From positions 5,391,421-5,455,420 of the forward strand of contig AP025065.1 of assembly GCA_036186865.1 (NCBI GenBank): 64,000 nt of DNA, read 5' to 3'. The stretch is from Eustoma russellianum (taxonomy: Eukaryota > Streptophyta > Magnoliopsida > Gentianales > Gentianaceae). The notes under the pieces are model-generated. The model searched no databases and had not been told where the DNA came from. It worked only from the letters and a program-made list of their open reading frames with translations. Made by a program: the position numbers and the translations under genes. Shown here piece by piece: positions 45,425-55,077 of the stretch. Each line of letters opens with the position of its first letter. Within the stretch, counting starts at the first letter, position 1.

Positions 45425-46490
45425 TGAGTATGAGACTAGATGAGTGTTGAGGTGCTTTAGGGAGAGAATGCCTAAGGATTAGTCGTTCTAAGACCGAGTA
45501 TATGCACTGGGACTTCCGCGGCGTAGCTGACGGTAAGAATACCCAGCTTACCATCGAGGGTCAAGTGGCCCCACAGGTAAGTAATTTGAAATACCTATGA
45601 TCCTTTGTACAGCAAAATGAGGACATAGATAGTGACGTAGCACGCCGAGTTCATGCAGGATGGTGCAGTTGGAGTGTGGCCTCAGGGTTGCTGTATGATA
45701 AGAATTTTCTGACAAAATTAAAGGGAATATTTTATAAGATGGTAATGCGGCCTACAATATTATATAGAATAGACTACTGGACCATCAAGAGGACACAGTC
45801 GTAGAAGATGGAAGTGGCAGGATGAGGATTCTAAGGTGGATGTGTGGACATACAAGGCTAGACCGGATAAAAATGAGGTATTTAAAGAAATGTTAGGGGT
45901 AGCTAGCATAGCAGATAAGGTAAGGAAGACTAAAATGGTTTGAGCATGTCAATAGGAGACAGACAACGACGTCTGTCAGAGTAGTCGAAAGCCTCACTTT
46001 AGAAGGAAAGAGGAGTAATGGAAGATCCACACTGACTTGGGATGAGCGAATTAGGCATGATCTGCTAGATTTGCGTTTCTCTGAAGATATGGTACATGAG
46101 GAGAATTCATGGAGGCAGATGGTTAAGGTTATGGAGGTTTATGCAGGATATAGGGGCATCTTAGAGTATACTTATGGGTTTAGATACACTTTACATTTTA
46201 GGTTAACTTTGCACTTTTTGTTGTCTTTCATTATTTGTGGATCTACACGGATATGACTACTTTAATATCGGAAGCTTTCTATGTGTGTTTACTAAATCCT
46301 TTCACTAGTACAATAGCACATCATATTCCTATTATTGTGTCATCTATGCAGGTACATATAGAAATGAGAGTCTTACTGGAATCAAACTCTCTATCCATTG
46401 GGATGGAGGTACTGTTTTCTGCCTCTTACCTTCTCCAAATCATAGCGATAGCTTTTGATGTTGTTGAAATATACTGGATATAATTATTTG
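45425..46490 (+). pseudogene. 5'-truncated RTE-type LINE, 3' end of ORF2
   Basis: The conserved C-terminal region of plant RTE-like non-LTR reverse transcriptase is readable: KTEYMHWDFRGVADGKNTQL (45491 on), LTIEGQVAPQVSNFKYL, DIDSDVARRVHAGWCSW, LKGIFYKMVMRPTILY, then in other frames an IADKVRKTKMVWF-like stretch, WDERIRHDLLDLRFSEDMVHE and the 3' end. There are many stops and shifts, and the catalytic part is missing, as expected from incomplete reverse transcription. The exact 3' end is uncertain. Confidence 0.85.
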
Positions 46491-47075
46491 TGTGGTAAAC
46501 TAGGACATCTATTTGTGAAAGTCTCAACTCTGATCACTTGAATAAGACGTCATTCTCAAAAAACGCCTACATATACTTTTAGCTAGTGACGGTCAAACAG
46601 TAGTCAAATAAAGGATAGACATGGCATGTTACACGTCTCAATGTTCTTTGTCAAAGCTGACAGCCGTAGCAGTATGAAATTCCTTTATGTATAGATTAAT
46701 AGCATTAATCAATTCAGATGATCTAATGTCTTTGAAACTCTCTTCAGGAACAGCAAGCCTTCAACATAAGTATTCATGATCAAGACAATCTTCTTTCATT
46801 AATCATCAAATGTTTACCCATCAAAAACATGTTTCTAATACTTTATTGTTTCATCAATTTGTATCATATAGAAGAGTTAAATAAATTATACGCACGTAAT
46901 TATTTTCCATTTCTAATTGAGTCAATGATACATTTTTCTTTGACTATTGAATACGATGGAATAATGAAAAATGATTCACTAAATTGGCTGCGCTTCTTGC
47001 ATTGAAGTAGCAGTCGATCCACACAATTTGATGCAATTTTATTATGGGTCATACGGAGACAACCTCTGTATGTTT
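46491..47075. other. Intergenic stretch
   Basis: I see no coding sequence or recognisable repeat. Confidence 0.5.
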
Positions 47076-47170
47076 CCAACACATAGGTAAGGTTGCGTAC
47101 ACCTGGATCCCTCTTACCCTACTATAAGCGGAAACTTCTAAAGCAAAAGAGTAAAGTTGTTGTTGTATCT
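47076..47170 (+). mobile_element. TS-like SINE 3' fragment
   Basis: GGTAAGGTTGCGTACACCTG, a CCCTCTTACCC segment and a TTGTTGTTGTA tail match the 3' half of the TS SINE family (tobacco-type, with a TTG tail). The tRNA-like head is absent. Confidence 0.65.
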
Positions 47171-47480
47171 GTATGTAATTAACTCATGATCGACTGATCG
47201 AGCACCTTATTTGTATAACTAACATCATGTTAAAAACCAACCCTCGACATGTACAAGATTATATTAATACCAAATCATTGAAAATTGTTCCATAGCTTAG
47301 ATATAAATTCTTGAGTTCTTCATATCCTAGAGTTGGATTATTCAATTACTCAGACTCTTGGACTTCTGAATCAATAATGTAGTGTTTCTCTTTAGAGATT
47401 TCTTCAAGATGAGATTTTAGAAAGGATTTATGAACATTTTGATAGGGAGGACCATAAGCGGTTGAGATCAGGAGATGCAG

Positions 47481-47620
47481 AAAGTGAGGCAAAATATGAG
47501 ACCTCCAATCAGACGATGCCACGTGTACAAAAAGGGAAGAGGTTTAAATTTTTTTTAAAAAAGAATTGCTTGTACATGTGGCAGCGCGTGATTGGATGCC
47601 TTATATTTTGCCTCACTTTT
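47481..47620. repeat. MITE-like inverted-repeat element, copy 2
   Basis: Left arm AAAGTGAGGCAAAATATGAG and right arm ending ATATTTTGCCTCACTTT are complementary, with the inner arms CCACGTGTACAAA and TTGTACATGTGGCAGCGCG. Same family as 155-298. Its right end directly abuts the small LTR element. Confidence 0.75.
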
Positions 47621-49018
47621 GAAGTAAAAACAATTGCTCTGATACCAATTGAAGTAACAATAACGGATTCAAGAACACAACGCGTAAAAAACACAACACA
47701 CTTTTATTAATGTTCAGAAAATGACTCAAAACCGAACTACCACTCGCCGCTCTTGCCAATGACTATACCCGGCATCGACTCACCAATCACCCTACCCGGG
47801 ATTGGTATTTGGCACTCTTGGCCTTGGCGCTCTTGGCACTCTTGAGGCTCTTGGCACTCTTGAGGCACCATCTACTGGGGCCCCTTTATTTATAGACCAA
47901 CTAATCTAATCAAAATCAAACTCTATTTGGACTAGGTAAACATCATTTAAACAAATCCTAACTACAATAGATAAATGCAACTAAGGAATCTTAAGATAAT
48001 AACTCTATCTTTGGTTCCTAGGAATCCTAATCCAATGAGAAAATTATCCAACAATCTCCCCCTTAATTTCCGAATGTAACCTCGGAATTTCTTCGACGCC
48101 AATCAAGCTTCGTATCCTTCCTTAGCTTGTGATCCGAATCTCTGTTTAAGCTTTCCGGCCTTTCGGCCTAGGGCGAAAGAACTTCTTACCTTTTGTTTTC
48201 AAACTGCAAAACGGCATATCCCTTTCGGCCTTGCTATATGTTTGATTTAAAATGGCCAACTCATTTCGGTCTTGTAAAAATATCAGCCGATTCCTTTCGG
48301 CTTTTTACGGCGTCCTCTTTTTTTTTCTCTTTTCCTTTTTTTTAATTAACTACTCGTTGAACAGAATCCGGCCTTTGTTGATATGAAAAACACGGCAGCC
48401 TCTTCACGGGATCAACCCTAACACGGTAACCCTACCACGGTGGCTCCTCCCTCTTCAAACAACCTTGGCTCTGAGTTAGTACGAAGAACACGGCAGCCTC
48501 CTCCCTGGATCGTCCCACACACGGCAATCCCAACACGGTGGCTCCTCCCTCTTCGCACAACCTGGGCTCTGATACCAATTGAAGTAAAAACAATTGCTCT
48601 AATATCAATTGAAGTAACAATAACGGATTCAAGAACACAACGCGTAAAAAGCACAACACACTTTTATTAATGTTCGGAAAATAACTCAAAACCGAACTAC
48701 CACTCGCCGCTCTTGCCAATGACCCTACCCGGCATCGACTCACCAATCACCCTACCCGGGATTGGTATTTGGCACTCTTGGCCTTGGCGCTCTTGGCACT
48801 CTTGAGGCTCTTGGCACTCTTGAGGTACCATCTACTATGGCTGGCCCCCTTTATTTATAGACCAGCTAGTCTAATCAAAACCAAACTCTATTTGGACTAG
48901 GTAAACATCATTTAAACAAATCCTAACTAGAATAGATAAATGCAACTAAGGAATCTTAAGATAATAACTCTATCTTTAGTTCCTAGGAATCCTAATCCAA
49001 TGAGGAAATTATCCAACA
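47620..49018 (-). mobile_element. Small non-autonomous LTR retrotransposon
   Basis: Direct repeats at 47620-48053 (434 bp, 3' LTR on the minus strand) and 48581-49018 (438 bp, 5' LTR) flank about 527 bp without coding capacity. On the minus strand the LTR begins TGTTGGATAATTT. A PBS TGGTATCAGAGC lies next to the 5' LTR (about 48567-48578), and a PPT TTAAGGGGGAGAT lies next to the 3' LTR (48054-48066). Flanks ACTTT and ATTTT resemble a target duplication. The size and lack of ORFs fit a TRIM/SMART-like parasite of copia machinery. Confidence 0.85.
48388..48580. repeat. Internal tandem repeat of the small LTR element
   Basis: A unit of about 100 bp occurs twice: CACGGCAGCCTC..., then ACGGTGGCTCCTCCCTCTTC, then CAACCTTGGCTCTGAG (first copy) or CAACCTGGGCTCTGAT (second copy, ending in the PBS complement). 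The primer-binding region is therefore part of the repeated unit. Confidence 0.8.
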
Positions 49019-49765
49019 ATTTTCTGCCTCTCCATATCTGAACCCGACCATAAGCATCTAATATTTATACTAAGTAGTTTTTTCAATGTTGTCTAGTATA
49101 ATAAGTGGAAACTACAGTTCTTGTACTTGCATATTCAAGGATCCATACTTTATAAATATCTCAATTAGGTCCTTTAAGTCCAATGATAACTTTAATTTAG
49201 GCCAAACTTTTTATAAGGGTGATTACAGCGCATAATTTAATATATGTATGTCCATAGTAGAATGTGAATTTAAATAATTCAACATCTTCTCCCATTCAAA
49301 TAAAATATTCGAATTAAAATTTTAATGTTGAGTCACAATTTGTATCTAAAATGTTTGAAGTTACAATGTTTACCCAAATGATGTTATCCAAATGTTCAAA
49401 GGTGGTTGTGTAATTACCGATACATTATCAATCAAATTAACAAGATTTGATTTAAAACTATATTCAAAATAAATTTGAACTTTTTTTTCAGGCCAACATT
49501 AAAACATTTTCATGCAAAATACGTTAAACTCTAAACTTTCATAAGGAAAAAATTAAGATAAAAATCGGAGGTGTTAGCTTTTACTTAACCAACAGCCCTT
49601 TTGAGTTTTGATTACACATTAAGATCAATCAATCGAAATCTTTTCTGTGTCAAGCGAATACGCAACAACCACCCAACAATCGATTGGCTAAAGAAGAAAA
49701 AACGCTTCCGCTACATTAGACTTCCGCGTTTACTCAATGCCTGGAAAAGAGACAGATTGCTTCAT
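49019..49765. other. AT-rich intergenic stretch
   Basis: No gene or element that I can support. Confidence 0.5.
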
Positions 49766-49895
49766 GATCGCTTCACGGTTTGATATACACAGTCTTATCC
49801 TATACTTTGTCTAAGAGACTGTTTCCGCACTTCAAACATGTGACCTCAAAGTTACAAAACAATAATCTTACCAATTGCTTCACGACACACTTTCG
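49766..49895 (-). mobile_element. Au-type SINE, minus strand, degraded
   Basis: On the minus strand: GAAGCAATTGGTAAGATTAT (A box region), GTAACTTTGAGGTCACATGT, a damaged B box, then GGAAACAGTCTCTTAGACAA and AGTATAGGATAAGACTGTGT. Diverged from the other copies but collinear. Confidence 0.75.
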
Positions 49896-50475
49896 ATGGC
49901 AAAGTAACATTAATATTAGATAATGCAATCACAGTAGGCCACTTTGCAATGAGGTTTCCACTCAACATCGCACTCTCATAAAAGCCAGACACACACATAT
50001 AACATCACCATGCACTTACCCATTTATCTTTAATATGATTCGTTGGTCAATGAATTTCATTCCACTCATTAAAGAAAACAAAAAGAATCAAGAAAAGCAA
50101 GCATTTCTTTCCAATGATTTATCAGAAAACTCATCTATATATCATTTCTCTAATACTAATATCAGATAATTTTATTTATAGAACTAATACTTTAATTGAT
50201 ATTCAATCATAGACCAATACGGTTTACTCTAAGTAGTAGATACTTATAATCTTTAAGAAATATTTGGTCCGAAACACAAGCACTGTGAATGAAGGAGACT
50301 CTGTTCGGGGAGGCCTATCTGTATACTGCGATCGCAGTATCTAAAGATATAGTGATGTATATATATGATATATATAATCGTCCATACCTAGATGTTTGTT
50401 AAATAAATATATCATTTTGTCTAACGGTTACATTAAAATTTGTTGTATGTATAGATCGATTCTTATGTAGTACTC
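49896..50475. other. Intergenic stretch with one perfect palindrome
   Basis: No gene seen. ATACTGCGATCGCAGTAT at 50323-50340 is an isolated perfect 18-bp palindrome. Confidence 0.5.
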
Positions 50476-50963
50476 TGTATTGAAAATATAGTCTCATATC
50501 GCATACTTTGGAAAAAAATATGTGGGTTACATGAGAACGAGGTACCGCCATCCATTGCCTTAAGGTTTAGAGTGGATATGAGCCTCAACTTATGTAAGTT
50601 CAAGTTTCAACATGGTATCATAGTAGGCTTAAATTGTGGACTCACACCTTGCCTGTACTATGGTTGGCCATTTATTGTCTCCTTTCACCCAAGTCCAGAT
50701 GTTCATGTCTGACTTATTATTTAGAATTGTGGTCCATAATTGGCAATTTATTGTCTTGCGGTTTGTGATAGAAGGTGTCTTTTAAGGCGCGTGTGTATGT
50801 CAAGCCACGTTGCCACGTTAGGCGGGTATTGAGAATATAGTCCCACACCGCCCATTTTGAAAAAAAAAATATATGGGTTATATAAAAATGAGGTACCACC
50901 ACTCATTGCCTTAAGGTTTTGAGTGGATATGGGTCTCACCTTATATAAGTACAAATTTCAACA
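50476..50963 (+). mobile_element. TRIM (miniature LTR retrotransposon)
   Basis: Direct repeats of about 137 bp at 50476-50612 and about 50826-50963 share GTATTGARAATATAGTCYCA, GAGGTACCRCCA, CATTGCCTTAAGGTTT and the end TTTCAACA. TGGTATCATAG, a one-base variant of the methionine-tRNA PBS, immediately follows the first repeat (50613 on). About 213 bp of non-coding sequence lies between the repeats. That is the structure of a TRIM. No clear target duplication or PPT is visible. Confidence 0.82.
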
Positions 50964-51481
50964 CTATGTATATAAGAACCTTATGGTATATACTAGTCGC
51001 CCGCCAAAAATTTGCATATAATTGAACCAACATGTGATTGTGTACACCGGTTGCATCTTACAAAATTGATATATATATATATATAATTTAATCTTATTCA
51101 GTATAATATATGTATATATATATATTTAAGAATCTCATGGTATATACTAATTCCACCCTGAAGTTTTTGCTGACCACATATGCATTAGATTCTACCCAGA
51201 ATCTTATTCCCACAAGACACAGATTTTGAAGGCACACGTAATTAGCTTTTGGAAACATCAACCCACGCAAGAAATCTTGTGGTTAACAATTTTTTTCCTT
51301 TTCTTGACATGGGTTATTGTGGCAATAACCTATTTCCAATGCTTTTTCTTTTTCGTTTAATTTTCTCTGTTATTTTTCACAGTGTTGGATAATGGAAGTT
51401 CAGTGGAATAAGAGTAAGCCCTTTCATGCAAAAGGTGCATTTTCCATTTATCTTTGCCTTTTTCTTGCAGGGCTTTTTCTG

Positions 51482-51489
51482 TATAAAAG
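51482..51489 (+). promoter_or_regulatory. TATA box of the WAT1/UMAMIT gene
   Basis: TATAAAAG lies 72 bp upstream of the start codon. Plant transcription usually starts about 30 bp after the box, which would leave a 5' leader of roughly 40-50 nt. It is the best core-promoter match in the preceding 300 bp. Confidence 0.65.
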
Positions 51490-51560
51490 GGACACTTGTT
51501 CATGTTGTGTTGTTCCACTACACATCATAAGAAAAATATTAGATAGAGAGCAGCCAAAAT

Positions 51561-54500
51561 ATGGCAGAAGGAAAGAAAATTCAATTATTGTGTTTATTAT
51601 TTGATAAGTTGAAGCCTTACTTAGCCATGATTGCACTGCAATTTGGGTATGCCGGAATGTACATAATCACCATGGTTTCTTTTAAGCGTGGTATGAGTCA
51701 TTGGATTTTGGTGGTGTATCGGCACGTAGTTGCTACCATTGTTATCGCCCCGTTCGCGTTTGTGATTGAGAGGTTCGTAATTCTATACCCTAAAAACGTG
51801 ATTTTGATTAAAATCGTTCTGAAACGTACGAAATATAAGAAATATCGTAAATGCAGATGTACTAGTCATTGATAAACCAGTTAGTCTATCCATCTAATCT
51901 TTCGAGTCGCTCATGTAATCCTCTCTTTTCTGTTCTTCTGCCTTTCCTTTAAGAACAACTTCCTTTTAGTCGAACACCTACTCACTTACACCGGGACGAT
52001 TTCCTTTCCCGCCTTCTTTGGAGATAAGAAAAGGATTCTATCGATACATTTGATTAGTTAAACGTTTTACCATTAGAAAACTGGATTTAGTGTGGATTTT
52101 CCAACAAAATCCATTGATTGAAATCAAAACTTCTTGAAACTTCTTGCTTTGTTGTTGTTTGACTTCTTTATGTAAAGTGCAGTTTTTGATAATATATGTG
52201 TTATTTATCAAGAAAATTGACGTCTTTGTTTGATGCAGGAAAATCCGGCCAAAAATGACATTATCAGTCTTCTTCAAGATCATGGTTCTTGCATTTCTGG
52301 AGTAATGTTCCAAACTAAGTTCAATTTTTCGTTCATTAATTTTTTATCCATATATACAGAATAATTCTATGCAGCAGAAAAAATCTAATATTTCTTTTAT
52401 CTTAAAAAGTATTTTATATAGTTCATAAAAATTATGTACAAAACACAAGCCTAGTCATAACAATATTTATAGAACGAAAAGAAGGTGAAAGTTGGGTTCA
52501 GATCCAATGAGCTAGAAAGTGAGACAAAATATGAGACATATAACCACGCGTACAACAGTTAACCTCCACCTTATGAGATTCTTTACTGGCATAACCCTTT
52601 TTTTATCTTTAGCTTTCTTGGCATAACATTTTTCCCATATGGCCTTGTTGAGTTATAAAATAATCATTACAAAAAAATTAATAATATGTTGTCTTAATGT
52701 ACCGAACGCGTGCCGTGTTGCTAATTTCAATTTGGAATTTGGCAGCATGTATACAAACAAGATACGTTTGTGCTGAAGTAATTATATAGAGTTCATGTGC
52801 TGCTTTGCATTATACCAATTTTTTCCTTCTTTTCTCGAAAGCTATAATTACGTATCAAAAACTCTATATTTTGATGTGTCACTCCACCACCTTCCAGTCG
52901 TTGTAAGAACCTATCATATTATACATATAGCGAGGACAGACGTTACATCAACTAGTAAGATTGCTGATTTGTGACCTTGAAGTTACGGGTTCAAGTTACG
53001 AAAACAGTCTCTTACAGGCTGCGTACAACAGATCGCGAAACGATCCCGTTCCTCCCAGTCTTTGCGTAAACACAGGAGTCTATTACACCGAAAAACGTAC
53101 ATATCATAGATATGACATTTGATTCCACAAAAATCTTAAATGACTTACCAATTGCAAAAACAATGACGCCCTGCCATAATAACATTGAAGAATTTAAATT
53201 CTATTATCTAGAGTTCGGTTAGGTAGTAAGTTCCGACTGTCACGTGAACGATATTTTTACATGATTAAATACTAATTACATGATTTTTTCTAATGTTTTA
53301 TTCGTAATACAATGTATCATGTGTACTGAAATGTACATTAAACTAACATCTAATCATTTGGAAGAAGATAATGATTATAGCTTGGAAAAATGGACATCAT
53401 TCATTTAATTTAGTTGCGCGGACTCCACTATTTCCAGTTTGATAAAAGTGTACTTATGAACTTGAGAAAAATGATCACTGACACTTACACTAATAACTTT
53501 CCTTGTGTGTTTTATTTGCCTCATGGATTGTGCACAAATCCTTGTGGCCATTGTTTCTCTAAGTGTCTTTTTTTGGGAATTAGATCGGTTCATACGTCTT
53601 TTATCGTCTATCTAGTCTCATCAACTTCTATATTGTTGTGTCAAACGATAGATCTGTCAGTGTCTTTACGGTGAACAGATCCAGCCCCATCTTTTATACA
53701 TTAAGTCTGCATCAAGTGTTCCCTTTTCCATTTGGATTATGATCAAAAGAGTAGTTATTAATGGAGTACTTTTTATGGTGGCCTACGTTGGTCCATAAAT
53801 AAGAGGTACATGCAAGTATGTCTTTCTTTTTAATTTAACTCATTCAATTAATGGTTGAGGTTTATCATAAAACATGATGGTACAAACCCATCTTCACTGC
53901 TAATAATCTAAATAATGATTTTTCCCAAAAAAAAATCAACTTTTATTTTAGCCACCATCAATAAAATCTCATAATTAAAAAAAAATTATATGAATAAGGT
54001 GTTCCCCTGGCATGGATGGCTCGGGAAGTGCCACGCGGACTTTCCCTCCTTTTTTTTTACTAAACCTGTTGAAATATTAAAAAGAAAAATTGGGATCACT
54101 GGGATATAAATGTTGACTCGGTATCCATATACTTACATATAAAACAACTTTACTCAATACACACACACACATATATATATATAGATTACGCGAAAAACCT
54201 TTAGGTCTAGCGGTTGAGTAGCATTTAACTCATTTCCGGGTCTCGAGTTCGATTCTTCTCCCCAATTTTTTTTTAAAAAAAAAGAAAAAAAGGTGTATAT
54301 AGATTACCATTGCATAGTAACATGACAATAATAGCTAATTTCACTACAGTGAAGGTTTTGATGTCAGAAGGGGTTTTATTCCAGTCTACAAAAAAGAATG
54401 TGATCTAAAGTTATCTTCTAACAAAATAAAAAGCAACTCAACACAACTATTGCATGCATATATTTTTGCAATTAATCCGTAGCCAAAGAATTATGTGGAG

Positions 54501-55025
54501 ATAAAGCAATTTCATGTGCAAATATAATAATTTGTTTTTTTTTAAAAAAAAAAGCTCGGATTCTAGCGCGAAATATTTTGCATGACCTCTGGCTAAACGG
54601 GATTAAAAAAATTTTACGCGTTCAATAGATATGTTTTTTTATAATAATTATTTAACATTGGGTAACGTTTAATTTGCAGGCCGGTGTTGGATCAGAATCT
54701 GTACTACTTAGGGATGCAGTTCACATCTGCCACATATGCATCTGCAACCGTCAATGTTCTTCCTGCCATTACTTTCGTCATGGCTGTTATATTCAGGTAT
54801 TTTCTCTTTAAATTTTTGCATAATTAAGTGTGCTTTTATATGAAGAAATAATGGTAGTAAGTTTAAAAATTAAAATAGAAAAACTCTATTATTTGGGAAA
54901 TTCTAGTGAGCTGTCAAGGAACATCCTAAATTATGCAAATTTTGTAGATACTTCTTTATTCTGTATGTTTAAACAAGAAAAACTAAATTTTTTTAATCAA
55001 ACTAGGACAACGAAATATACTCTAA

Positions 55026-55077
<52 letters not shown>

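Noticed and set aside
48418..48746. ORFs on both strands in the small LTR element
   Set aside because: They come from the internal tandem repeat and LTR, with no recognisable domain.
51392..51604. Alternative upstream start ATG at 51392
   Set aside because: It is upstream of the TATA box and in a different frame from the conserved transporter protein.
53414..53674. 86-codon ORF in intron 2
   Set aside because: No family resemblance and no splice signals linking it to the gene.
54178..54290. Functional tRNA gene
   Set aside because: A- and B-box-like motifs are present, but no cloverleaf can be drawn by inspection; a SINE head is more likely.
54830..55075. 81-codon ORF in intron 3
   Set aside because: It runs into the TA microsatellite and lies between two well-supported exons.
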